Below, piece by piece: positions 8,812 to 16,327 of a DNA stretch of 64,000 bases. Numbering within the stretch: the first letter of the stretch is position 1; every line of letters starts with the position of its first letter. The DNA is taken from NCBI GenBank assembly GCA_902764235.1, contig CACWVH010000009.1, positions 19,193 to 83,192 on the forward strand. Direction: 5' to 3'. The translations under genes and the position numbers were made by a program. The notes under the pieces were generated by a model. It had not been told where the DNA came from, ran no database searches, and worked only from the letters and a program-made list of their open reading frames with translations. Source of the stretch: an uncultured Ruminococcus sp. (lineage in GTDB: Bacteria > Bacillota > Clostridia > Oscillospirales > Acutalibacteraceae).

Positions 8812-9639
8812 ATGGAAAACCTTCATTTCAGTGATTCTGCGTTTTTCAATATAGGCTTATGCGGTGCTTTTATGATATTAATACCAGCGGTGCTGCTGAT
8901 TATATTCAAAATAAAAACAAAAGCACCGATCGCACCAGTTATTGCGGGAGCTGTGACCTTTTTTCTGTTTGCGATTGTACTAAAAAGCCCCTTAGCCTAT
9001 TTGCTTTATCAGTTTGATAGTCCGGTTTCTGAGGCCATCAATTCAAGCCCCTTGCTATATTATATGATTGCAGGACTTCTGGCAGGTATATTTGAGGAAA
9101 CAGGAAGATTCCTGGCTTTTAAAACAGCACTGAAAAAATATGACGGAAAAATCAACTCTCTTGCCTACGGAATCGGTCACGGCGGTTTTGAAAGCATCTA
9201 TATAGCTGTTTCAGTTCTTTCCTTTATTCCATTAGGAATAATGATAAACAGCGGTGACACAGCCCAGCTTACGCAAGGACTTTCACAAGAATCTGAGGCT
9301 GCCGCTATACAGCAGATATCTCAGTATGCTTCAATGACAACAGAATATGCTTTATTATCAATAATCGAAAGGATAAGCGCAATAGCTATTCATATTTCAT
9401 TGTCTGTACTTGTATTCAAGGCAGCACGGGAGAAAAGCAGATTCTGGCTTTATCCTCTTGCAGTTTTAATTCATGCGCTGATCGATTTCAGCTTAGTCTT
9501 ATCATCATATGGTATGCCGCTGTGGGGGGTTGAGATAATACTTGCCGTAATGTCCTTCACTCTGCTTATACTGAGCATCAGGCTTGTTTATAAGCGAACA
9601 GAAAACAGTGATATATCAGAACATATTTCAGACGATTAA
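8812..9639 (+). CDS. YhfC-family predicted intramembrane metalloprotease
   Basis: This polytopic membrane protein of 275 residues has about seven hydrophobic helices. It carries motifs like those of CAAX/YhfC-type glutamic or metallo intramembrane proteases: EETGRF in one helix, GIGHGGFES in the next, and HALIDFS near the C-terminus. These would supply the conserved Glu, His and Asp residues. The start is the second ATG (8812), seven bases after AAGGAGG; the ATG at 8806 touches the ribosome site. Substrates are not known. Its position directly after an SPFH gene resembles other SPFH-protease pairings, such as HflKC with FtsH or stomatin with NfeD, so joint function is inferred. Confidence 0.75.
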   Translation: MENLHFSDSAFFNIGLCGAFMILIPAVLLIIFKIKTKAPIAPVIAGAVTFFLFAIVLKSPLAYLLYQFDSPVSEAINSSPLLYYMIAGLLAGIFEETGRFLAFKTALKKYDGKINSLAYGIGHGGFESIYIAVSVLSFIPLGIMINSGDTAQLTQGLSQESEAAAIQQISQYASMTTEYALLSIIERISAIAIHISLSVLVFKAAREKSRFWLYPLAVLIHALIDFSLVLSSYGMPLWGVEIILAVMSFTLLILSIRLVYKRTENSDISEHISDD

Positions 9640-9666
9640 AACCATTCAGATTAAAAGGAGCACAAC

Positions 9667-9861
9667 ATGAGCGAAAAAAAACAAGTACCACTCCGACTAA
9701 AAAAAGAATTATATGATGCATTATGCTCCTGGGCAGAGGATGATTTCCGCAGCCTGAACGGTCAGATAGAATATCTGCTGACAGAATGTGTCCGTCAACA
9801 TAGAAAAAACGGCAAATATGTTTCCGAAAAACTTGACAAACCTCTGGATATTGATATCTGA
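9667..9861 (+). CDS. Arc-like ribbon-helix-helix DNA-binding protein
   Basis: A 64-residue protein starts 27 bp after the protease gene, behind AAAAGGAG. The N-terminal [20 protein letters not shown] followed by [18 protein letters not shown] matches the strand-helix-helix of Arc/MetJ-type repressors. In those proteins the basic strand (VPLRLKK) enters the DNA major groove. Such proteins act as dimers, often as antitoxins or autorepressors. No toxin-like partner with recognisable features lies next to it. It could regulate the SPFH cluster itself, which is inference. Confidence 0.7.
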   Translation: MSEKKQVPLRLKKELYDALCSWAEDDFRSLNGQIEYLLTECVRQHRKNGKYVSEKLDKPLDIDI

Positions 9862-9891
9862 AATTAAAATTTCTGACAGGAGAATACAATT

Positions 9892-10188
9892 ATGGATAGC
9901 ATTATAGAAATTATTCTTGAAATTATAGGTGAAATATTTTTCAGTGCTGCAGCTGAAGGTGCTCAAAACAAATCGGTTCCGCATCCTTTGCGAATAATTC
10001 TTAATGTGATATTATTTTTGTTCAGTGCTGCTATATGCATCGCTTCAATCATCCTTGGTGTTTTGTTACTGACAAGCGGCAAAGAAAACTTTGGTGTTTA
10101 CTCTCTCCCATTAGGCTTACTTTTACTTATCTTCGGAGCATTTATTATATTTATATTCATCAGAAAGCTTATCAGGTTAATCAGATGA
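9892..10188 (+). CDS. Small membrane protein of unknown function
   Basis: The 98 residues start behind GACAGGAGAATACAATT, 30 bp after the ribbon-helix-helix gene. There is an amphipathic N-terminal segment (about 1-25), then two strongly hydrophobic segments (about 41-63 and 67-89), and a basic end (RKLIRLIR). I do not recognise a family. Tight spacing and the shared terminator at 10214 suggest it is the last member of the SPFH cluster. Confidence 0.6.
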   Translation: MDSIIEIILEIIGEIFFSAAAEGAQNKSVPHPLRIILNVILFLFSAAICIASIILGVLLLTSGKENFGVYSLPLGLLLLIFGAFIIFIFIRKLIRLIR

Positions 10189-10213
10189 TCCTGATGCTAT
10201 ATTCATTTCAACC

Positions 10214-10249
10214 AAAAACTCCCCTCACGTCTTTGTGAAGGGAGTTTTG
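10214..10249 (+). terminator. Terminator of the SPFH cluster
   Basis: AAAACTCCCCTCAC pairs with GTGAAGGGAGTTTT with one G-U pair and is followed by GAATTATTTTT. From here to 10460 I see no gene. Confidence 0.8.
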
Positions 10250-10460
10250 AATTATTTTTGAATTGAAGCTATTAAATTATACCTGAATCCGTGAAACTCA
10301 TTATTGATTGTTCTGAAAAACCCAGAGATAATGCGTTGTTTTATGCATTTCAGGTTTTTAAGTTGTTCACCCAGCTCATAAAACTGCCTTATAACCTGAT
10401 ATAAAAAATAAAAAACCGTACGAATACCATCTTTCAGAATTCATACGGCTTTCACTTGAG

Positions 10461-10547
10461 CGGAGGACAAGGGATTCGAACCCTCGCGCCGGTTTCCCGA
10501 CCTAATCCCTTAGCAGGGGATCCCCTTCACCACTTGGGTAATCCTCC
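10461..10547 (-). tRNA. tRNA-Ser (GCT anticodon)
   Basis: On the minus strand the acceptor arm GGAGGAT pairs with GTCCTCC. The anticodon loop CTGCTAA gives GCT, reading AGC/AGU. A long variable arm (TAGGTCGGGAAACCGGCG region) and the T arm GGGTTCGAATCCC complete the class II serine tRNA. CCA is not encoded. It lies 48 bp after another tRNA-Ser on the same strand. Confidence 0.93.
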
Positions 10548-10595
10548 AGAAGCGAATTATTTCCCCGACACATTTCTGTATCGGGGGATAATTTA

Positions 10596-10684
10596 TGGCG
10601 GAGAGGATGGGATTCGAACCCATGTGTCCTTGCGGACAAACGGTTTTCAAGACCGCCTCGTTATGACCACTTCGATACCTCTCC
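10596..10684 (-). tRNA. tRNA-Ser (TGA anticodon)
   Basis: On the minus strand GGAGAGG pairs with CCTCTCC. The anticodon loop CTTGAAA gives TGA, reading UCA and related codons. The long variable arm TTTGTCCGCAAGGACACA and T arm GGGTTCGAATCCC fit class II tRNA-Ser. CCA is encoded (10596-10598). It is the promoter-proximal of two serine tRNA genes. Confidence 0.94.
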
Positions 10685-10716
10685 GTATTTTTTTAATCTG
10701 TCCTGACGACTTCATT

Positions 10717-10745
10717 ATAATACCATATTATTGATACATTGTCAA
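10717..10745 (-). promoter_or_regulatory. Promoter of the tRNA-Ser pair
   Basis: Minus-strand TTGACA (10740-10745) with a 17-bp spacer and TATTAT (10717-10722) lies 33 bp before the first tRNA base. This is close to consensus, as expected for tRNA genes. Confidence 0.8.
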
Positions 10746-10890
10746 GTCTTTTTTTGAATTTTTTTAATTATTTCTGAAAAATAATAATGCACAATCATGC
10801 TTTTTAAAACATAATGAAAACCGTCAGGACTGTTACTGTTCCATAAGGTATGTTACAAATCATTTCAGCTCAGAGAATATCTGAGTTATT

Positions 10891-11080
10891 TAGCCGATTG
10901 TAAATTGGCGAGTGTTTTTTTGCCGCCGCAGGCGGCAAAAAAACCGCCCCCTAAGATATAAGTAGTTATTTTCTGCACCGTCGGCGGAGAAAATAACGGA
11001 TGGCGGCGGAGAAAAAATTGTAAAATACAAAGCTGTTTATCAGCATAAACAGAAGATTTTTTGACTTTAACAATCAGCTA
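10891..11080. repeat. Element with terminal inverted repeats, copy 1 (MITE-like)
   Basis: The left end TAGCCGATTGTAAATTGG and the right end TTTAACAATCAGCTA are imperfect inverted repeats. Inside are a perfect 14-bp hairpin of GTTTTTTTGCCGCC / GGCGGCAAAAAAAC (10914-10944, loop GCA), a second hairpin built on GTTATTTTCT / AGAAAATAAC (about 10970-11000), and a GGCGGCGGAGAAAAAATTG segment. A related element lies inverted at 44363-44516. The TAG stop of the acetyltransferase gene falls in the right terminal repeat. The element accounts for about half of the gene-free stretch 10685-11077; the rest holds the tRNA promoter. Confidence 0.55.
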
Positions 11081-11755
11081 TCTGAATGATTTATAAGGAG
11101 ATTCCGGGAAAGTATCAGGATCATTTTTTTCTTCGATCATTCTTTTTATCTCTTCTGCTGCTTCATCATCAGGTCTCATATCCTTGAAATAAAATTCCAT
11201 ATCCTTCTGCGTTATCTTCCTTATCACCCTACACGGGTTTCCGGCAGCAACCGTCCACGAGGGTATATCCTTTGTAACAACAGAACCTGCACCTACCACA
11301 ACATTATCACCAATCGTTACTCCCGGACATACTACTACATTTCCTCCGAGCCAGACATTATTCCCGATAGTTACATCAATACCGTATTCATAATATGTAT
11401 TTCTCATTGCAGGATGTACAGGATGACCGGCTGTATAGATAGAAACATTCGGTGCAAAAAGACAGTTATCCCCTATCTTTACCTTTCCTACGTCAAGTAT
11501 CGTACAGTTATAATTGCAGAAAAAATGCTTCCCTACCTCGATATTGAATCCGTAATCGCAATAAAACGGCGGATTAACGAATGCCGGTCCATCTGTGCAT
11601 AGCAGTTCGCTTACAACCTTCATTATCCCCTCAAAATCAGATCTGTCCATAGTATTCAGCTTTTGTGTAAGCTTTCTTGCTCTTGCCTGCTGAGCCATAA
11701 GCTCATCATCTGTTCTGTATAACATTCTGCTGTCACGTCTTTGCTTATTATCCAT
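11078..11755 (-). CDS. Sugar O-acetyltransferase, LacA/Maa type
   Basis: This acetyl-CoA-dependent enzyme acetylates a sugar hydroxyl (maltose/galactoside acetyltransferase class). It has 225 residues from the ATG at 11755, nine bases after GAGGGGG; an upstream in-frame extension has no ribosome site. The N-terminal helical Mac domain (DELMAQQARARKLTQKLN) is followed by left-handed beta-helix hexapeptide repeats. The segments TAGHPVHPAMRN (catalytic His), IGNNVWLGGNVVVCPGVTIG and VTKDIPSWTVAAGNPCRVIR are typical. The C-terminus runs to the edge of a repeat element. It stands alone, with no sugar-catabolic neighbours. Confidence 0.9.
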   Translation of the reverse strand: MDNKQRRDSRMLYRTDDELMAQQARARKLTQKLNTMDRSDFEGIMKVVSELLCTDGPAFVNPPFYCDYGFNIEVGKHFFCNYNCTILDVGKVKIGDNCLFAPNVSIYTAGHPVHPAMRNTYYEYGIDVTIGNNVWLGGNVVVCPGVTIGDNVVVGAGSVVTKDIPSWTVAAGNPCRVIRKITQKDMEFYFKDMRPDDEAAEEIKRMIEEKNDPDTFPESPYKSFR

Positions 11756-12100
11756 AGTTTCCCCCTCTGTTCTGTTCGTACCTTGGTTCTGATATACCAT
11801 GTTCTTATATTATAATCAGGATTTTACCATATAACTCCAGCATTATAATCACATAAAAGAAATATAAAACGCCAGCGGTAAATATAAGATTCGTCATCAA
11901 TAAATGTATATTTACTTTTCAGCAGATCATTTTTTGAATTTACGGTGAACCAATAACTTTACACTATTAGTCCTGTTTCATGCGGTCAGACTCAGGTATC
12001 TGTGTCATACGAAGCATAAAAGAAAAAGTCTTTAATTGAACAGAAGAAGTATTTGTGGTAGAATGGTATCAGATAGAATAAATATAAAGGAGGTTTCACT
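11756..12100. other. Divergent intergenic region
   Basis: AT-rich spacer between the divergent acetyltransferase and zinc-ribbon genes. Apart from the promoter at 12036-12064 and the acetyltransferase ribosome site, I see no gene or strong structure. Confidence 0.5.
12036..12064 (+). promoter_or_regulatory. Predicted promoter of the zinc-ribbon protein gene
   Basis: TTGAAC (12036-12041), a 17-bp spacer and TAGAAT (12059-12064), about 37 bp upstream of the start codon. Confidence 0.6.
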
Positions 12101-13471
12101 ATGACTAAATATAATATTATCTGCAGCAAATGTAAGAAAAGAATTATTCTTGAAGCTGATGACTCAGAAAGACCCGGTTTCTGTCCGTTCTGCGCCTGTG
12201 CTGTTTCCTATGAAAGGATCAATAACAGTGTCAATTCTGATTATACAGATGAAAATGTGAATATGAAAAATGTCACCTTTGTTACTGCTGACGGTCAGCC
12301 CTGTGCTCTTGGAAGGATCCCGGGTAATTATTCTCCGACAGGAAGAATTGAGCCTTATATGGAAAATGCAGATTCTCCACTGCTTATCTGGGCTGCTGCT
12401 TCCGGGCCTTCCGGCAGAAGATTGTTCTGCCGACCGCTGAAATGCTTCTATTATCCGAAAGCTGCAATAACTGAAGAAAACCGTTTTCTTGATCTTCAGG
12501 AATATCTCGACAGCAATGCCGTCAGTCTTCTCGGAACAAATAATATTCAGCTGATAAAAAAGTTCCAGCTTCCCGAAAAGGATCAGCAAATACTTCGTGC
12601 TGAGATTGATAAGGATATAGAAAATGTTGAGGCTCAATGCCGTGGTGATCTGAATCAGACCGTGATACAATCTGTTTACGGCGGAGGCGGAGCAAAGCTT
12701 TATTGCACTAAGACAAACGGTAAAACAAGGTATCTCCTGCTCAATGCAGTTATTCATGGAATTGAATATGGAAGCTACAGCCCGATGTCAAGGCAGCTCC
12801 TTCAAAGAAGTATCGCTTCACAGCAAAGAGTACAGATGATGGGCTTTAACCCGCCGACTAACCCTTATCAGAATCAGATAAATAACGCTTTCCTGCCTGT
12901 TGACACAAATCCCAAGACTCCCTTTGGAATGCACCGAACAGACGGACTTGATAATGCTTACCTTGCATGGAATATAACTTCTTTTGCAGGCTTTTTAACC
13001 GATAAAAAGCCGACTGAAAAGGAAATATCAGATTTCTTTGAATTTGTTTATTCTATAAAGCTTCACAGGAATGTTACTGAAAAGATAGAGCAGATACAGA
13101 AAAGATTTCTTGCTCAGAAGATGGAGGAAGAAAACATTGCCTTTAATGCTGTTCAGCAGATGGCAAAGGATAATCAGAGAAGCTGGGACAGACAGCGTGA
13201 TACCATACAGTCACTTAATGAAACAAGAGATCGTATCAGTGCGGAAATGCGTGAATCAGCAAATGCTGATTTTGAACATCGCTCAAGACTTCAGCATGAA
13301 TCAATGATGGGTGTCAACACCTTCGGTACAACCGACGGTTCGACCGTTGAGCATTCCATAAACTATGACAGAGTGTTTCAATCAGACAGTCAGCCGGATA
13401 TCACTGTCGGAGTAAGTGGTTATTATGGTGAAGCACCTCTCGACTGGACTGAACTGGAGAAGCTTAAATAA
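12101..13471 (+). CDS. Zinc-ribbon protein of unknown function
   Basis: I do not recognise the family of this 456-residue protein. The N-terminus has a zinc ribbon with Cys8, Cys11, Cys28 and Cys31 (CSKC and CPFC). The middle (about 60-230) is globular, with GRIPGNYSPTGRIEPYMEN and a glycine-rich VYGGGGAKLYCTK. A polar Pro/Asn/Gln region follows (about 240-275). A long charged helix, probably coiled coil (about 320-400, EKIEQIQKRFLAQKMEEENI), leads to a short C-terminal domain ending DWTELEKLK. There is no signal peptide or membrane helix, so it is probably cytoplasmic. The start follows AAAGGAGG. Neighbours give no functional hint. Confidence 0.75.
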   Translation: MTKYNIICSKCKKRIILEADDSERPGFCPFCACAVSYERINNSVNSDYTDENVNMKNVTFVTADGQPCALGRIPGNYSPTGRIEPYMENADSPLLIWAAASGPSGRRLFCRPLKCFYYPKAAITEENRFLDLQEYLDSNAVSLLGTNNIQLIKKFQLPEKDQQILRAEIDKDIENVEAQCRGDLNQTVIQSVYGGGGAKLYCTKTNGKTRYLLLNAVIHGIEYGSYSPMSRQLLQRSIASQQRVQMMGFNPPTNPYQNQINNAFLPVDTNPKTPFGMHRTDGLDNAYLAWNITSFAGFLTDKKPTEKEISDFFEFVYSIKLHRNVTEKIEQIQKRFLAQKMEEENIAFNAVQQMAKDNQRSWDRQRDTIQSLNETRDRISAEMRESANADFEHRSRLQHESMMGVNTFGTTDGSTVEHSINYDRVFQSDSQPDITVGVSGYYGEAPLDWTELEKLK

Positions 13472-13578
13472 CCGCTCTGTCATTAATTGTACAGCAAAGC
13501 TGAGCTTAAGAATACGAAGTCCGTTCCGGTTCGTGCGGATCAATTAATTACATAAATAATAATATTAAGGATGATAAA

Positions 13579-14508
13579 ATGAAAAAACTACAAGGTTCAT
13601 TACTGCTGCTGCTTACTACGCTGTTATGGGGGCTGGCGTTTGTCGCACAGTCAACTGCTGCTGAAAGTATAGGACCTCTTACATTTAATTTTACCCGTTG
13701 TCTGCTTGCAGCTGCATTTCTTTTTGCAGTGCTTCTTATAAGAAACAGTGCATTACGTATCACAAAAAAACGATCTCCTGTTCTGAGCAGGAAAAGACTT
13801 CTTCTCGGCGGTGTTCTCTGTGGAATCACCCTTTTTTCAGGAATGTATCTTCAGCAGGCAGGTATCGCTGCCTATCCCCCGGACGCCGCCTCCTCCGGCA
13901 GAGCAGGATTTCTTACGGCAACCTACGTTATTATGATACCAGTTGCTGAGAGAGTGTCCGGGAAGAAATTCAGGCTTCCTGTAATTCTCGCAGTGATCGG
14001 CTGCATTTTCGGTATGTATCTGTTATGTATGTCCGGCGGCTTTGAAGGTATCTATCTCGGAGATATACTTGAGCTTGGATGTGCAGTAGGCTTTACAAGC
14101 TATATTCTTGTTGTGGACAGGTTTACTGATCTTGACGGTCTGTCTCTTTCGTGTGTACAGTTTGTCGTCTGCGGTATGATCTGCAGTGCCGGTATGCTGA
14201 TTTTTGAAAAGCCCGACTCAGGAGCTTTATTACAGGCTTGGCTGCCTGTTGTTTATGCAGGCATTGTTTCAAGCGGTATCGGTTATACGCTTCAGATTCT
14301 CGGACAAAAAAATGCCGAGCCTGCCGTTGCCTCAGTCATTATGAGTCTTGAATCTGTTTTTGCAGCTGTATTCGGCTGGATAATTCTCGGTGAAGGACTA
14401 AGTATCCGAGAGATCATTGGCTGTGCACTTGTATTTGCTTCTGTAATTGCCGCACAGCTTCCTGATCTTATTCCTCGTAAAAAACCGCTTTCCTCAGATA
14501 ATGAATAA
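13579..14508 (+). CDS. EamA-family DMT-superfamily transporter
   Basis: Likely a small-metabolite exporter of the drug/metabolite transporter superfamily. The 309 residues form about ten membrane helices in two EamA repeats. The first opens with LLLLLTTLLWGLAFVAQSTA and the second with ELGCAVGFTSYILVVDRF. The C-terminal repeat has the typical SVIMSLESVFAAVFGWIILGE motif. The start follows AAGGATGATAAA. Substrate cannot be read from sequence. It is transcribed alone and ends at a strong two-way terminator shared with pyrE. Confidence 0.87.
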   Translation: MKKLQGSLLLLLTTLLWGLAFVAQSTAAESIGPLTFNFTRCLLAAAFLFAVLLIRNSALRITKKRSPVLSRKRLLLGGVLCGITLFSGMYLQQAGIAAYPPDAASSGRAGFLTATYVIMIPVAERVSGKKFRLPVILAVIGCIFGMYLLCMSGGFEGIYLGDILELGCAVGFTSYILVVDRFTDLDGLSLSCVQFVVCGMICSAGMLIFEKPDSGALLQAWLPVVYAGIVSSGIGYTLQILGQKNAEPAVASVIMSLESVFAAVFGWIILGEGLSIREIIGCALVFASVIAAQLPDLIPRKKPLSSDNE

Positions 14509-14555
14509 AATAATACCCGGAAACAGTATTGGAACTACTGTTTCCGGGTATTATT
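14509..14555. terminator. Bidirectional terminator between eamA-type gene and pyrE
   Basis: A perfect 20-bp stem (14509-14528 with 14536-14555; core TACCCGGAAACAGTA / TACTGTTTCCGGGTA) with a 7-nt loop has AATAAT / ATTATT flanks. It can serve both converging genes. Confidence 0.85.
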
Positions 14556-14581
14556 AATAAGCTAAACAAGAGAGTCAATTA

Positions 14582-15259
14582 TTATTCTTCTGCACCATAC
14601 TGCTCATAATATGCATCTATAGCAGCCTTGAGCTGATCGTCAATAATGACCTTACCTTTATATTCTCTGTTATAAAGATGCTCTATAATCTCAGCCATTG
14701 TTACAATTGCCGTGGTTTTGAGACCGTATTTTTCCTCGATCTCCTTCAGGGCGCTCTTTTTTCCCTGACCTCTTTCCATTCTGTCAACGGAGACAACAAG
14801 TCCCATTGGAGTTACATCCCCCTGAGCCTTGATAATCGGGAGAGTTTCCTCAATTGATGTACCTGCAGTTGTAACATCCTCTATAATTACGACCTTGTCG
14901 CCGTCATTTATCGGGCTGCCAAGAAGAATACCCTTATCACCGTGATCCTTTACTTCCTTACGGTTTGAGCAATAACGGATATCTGTGTCATATTTCTCGC
15001 TGATTGCAATCGTTGCAGCAACACTGAGCGGAATTCCTTTGTACGCAGGTCCGAAAAGTACATCAAAATCAAGACCGAATTTTTCTTTGATAGCCTCTGC
15101 ATAATAACCGCCGAGACGTCTGAGCTGAGCACCTGTGCGATAGAAACCTGTGTTTACAAAAAACGGAGTTTTTCTTCCGCTTTTCGTAACAAAATCTCCG
15201 AATTTAAGCACCTGACAATCAACCATGAATTCAATAAATTCCTTTTTATAATTTTCCAT
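14582..15259 (-). CDS. pyrE: Orotate phosphoribosyltransferase
   Basis: This enzyme joins orotate and PRPP to give OMP in pyrimidine synthesis. It has 225 residues from the ATG at 15259 behind CGGAGGTATAACGAA; a longer upstream reading would start inside a repeat element. The PRPP-binding loop VVIIEDVTTAGTS is clear, as are FGPAYKGIPLSVA and the N-terminal FGDFVTKSGRKTPFFVNTG. It is separated from other pyr genes. No PyrR-type attenuator was recognised upstream, where a repeat begins about 80 bp from the start codon. Confidence 0.94.
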   Translation of the reverse strand: MENYKKEFIEFMVDCQVLKFGDFVTKSGRKTPFFVNTGFYRTGAQLRRLGGYYAEAIKEKFGLDFDVLFGPAYKGIPLSVAATIAISEKYDTDIRYCSNRKEVKDHGDKGILLGSPINDGDKVVIIEDVTTAGTSIEETLPIIKAQGDVTPMGLVVSVDRMERGQGKKSALKEIEEKYGLKTTAIVTMAEIIEHLYNREYKGKVIIDDQLKAAIDAYYEQYGAEE

Positions 15260-15339
15260 TTCGTTATACCTCCGAAGCTTTTTTTCTGTTACACAACAGA
15301 CTTTATTATAATATAACATATTTTCTTTCTTTTCGCAAC

Positions 15340-15594
15340 CCGCCAGCGGCGGAGTGCCTCCGCTGTCAAAATTGCGGGGTCGCTTCGCATACGCTCCGCT
15401 CTTGCCCACTATCCAATACTGTCGAAGTCGCGGCTCAGTATTTCTTCTGACAAAAACTTTTATATCGGCTGATTATAGTTTCCTCAAAACTCCCAGAAAT
15501 ATTTTACACGAACCATACCACTGGACCCTTGATTCACGTCTTATCAGTCTGAAAGAGTTTTACTCGGACACCGCCGGATTTTTTCAGCCTGAAT
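15340..15594 (+). repeat. Interspersed palindromic repeat, copy at 15 kb
   Basis: The copy opens with CCGCCAGCGGCGGAGTGCC. It contains GGCTGATTATAGTTTCCTC and CTCCCAGAAATATTTTACAC, then the core CTGGACCCTTGATTCACG, CAGTCTGAAAGAGTTTTAC and TTTTTTCAGCCTGAA. These segments recur at 27494, 28609, 30857, 36809, 37084, 54236 and 60146. Short translations across it are artefacts of the repeat. Confidence 0.75.
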
Positions 15595-15649
15595 TGCTAA
15601 AACCATTTCTTCTTTAATAGTACCAAAACTATTATACAATTAACCGTTA

Positions 15650-15805
15650 TCAGTATAAGATAAAGCCTATATTAATAAAAGCAATGAAACAGACTTCCTC
15701 GATCAATGCACTATCTCCATTTCCAGTAGGATCTGTCTCTGGACATAAGTAATTTTTCAGTTTCTTGATCTGATATCTATTTTTCAGGAGTATTCCTTTT
15801 CCTTC
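15650..15805 (-). pseudogene. Short reading frame without a start, probable gene remnant
   Basis: A minus-strand frame of 52 codons runs from an in-frame stop at 15806-15808 to the TGA at 15650-15652. It has no ATG, GTG or TTG near its beginning. The encoded stretch (KNRYQIKKLKNYLCPETD, then SALIEEVCFIAFINIGFILY) looks protein-like with a hydrophobic end. It directly follows the frameshifted frame at 15814-16174. Both may be decay products of one small-membrane-protein locus. Weakly supported. Confidence 0.3.
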
Positions 15806-15813
15806 TTATCAGA

Positions 15814-16174
15814 TCAACAAAAACTTAATATTATCACAATAAAATAAATGAACATAATGATCATCATAAATGTCTGAGGTTTTGCTTTCGGATATGTTGT
15901 AAGCCTAACATCTGTAGGGTTTGATGGTTCAACATATATTTTCAGGTGATCCCCATTTTTTTGTTTTGCTTCTTATTCCGAGCCATAATGCACGGTCCTG
16001 ATTGATCTCAGCAGTCCATGTATCATATGAAAAGCCTTCAGAATAATTCCCGCTCCGATCAAAATCGTCAACTGAATTATCATTACTGAACAAATCTTCC
16101 CCATTCATAAATTTATCAAAATTATCTTTTTTGATCTCTATATTACAATACCTACTATTTTTATGTTTAATCAT
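15814..16174 (-). pseudogene. Frameshifted small membrane protein gene (DUF3592-like C-terminus)
   Basis: From the ATG at 16174 one frame encodes 81 residues and stops at 15929. Just before that stop, a run of seven A's (minus strand, 15957-15963) separates it from a second frame. If the run is read as six, translation continues as SKTKNGDHLKIYVEPSNPTD and ends in the hydrophobic segment MMIIMFIYFIVIILSF, giving about 119 residues with a stop at 15814. The GD-x-LKIYVEPSNP pattern followed by a membrane helix resembles the end of DUF3592 proteins. No clear ribosome site precedes the ATG. It is either a broken gene or one read by slippage at the A run. Confidence 0.45.
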
Positions 16175-16251
16175 ATACTCTGATTACTCTGTAATAATTT
16201 AAACAATATAAGGTTATTATAAATTATAACTGATAAGTTATGTTATTTCAA

Positions 16252-16287
16252 CAAAAAACTCTGCATCAACCATAGTCAATGCAGAGT
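16252..16287 (-). terminator. Terminator of the str operon after tuf
   Basis: On the minus strand ACTCTGCAT and ATGCAGAGT form a 9-bp stem followed by TTTTTTG, about 40 bp after the EF-Tu stop codon. Confidence 0.8.
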
Positions 16288-16327
16288 AATTTATTAATTT
16301 ATTGCGAAAGAAATATTCCGCTTAAAA

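Noticed and set aside
10456-10734. Plus-strand reading frame of 92 codons
   Set aside because: It is the antisense of two tRNA-Ser genes and has the familiar false GIRTH-type peptide.
15354-15617. 87-codon plus-strand frame
   Set aside because: It is a translation across a non-coding repeat copy; similar frames occur in other copies with different frame breaks and have no ribosome site.
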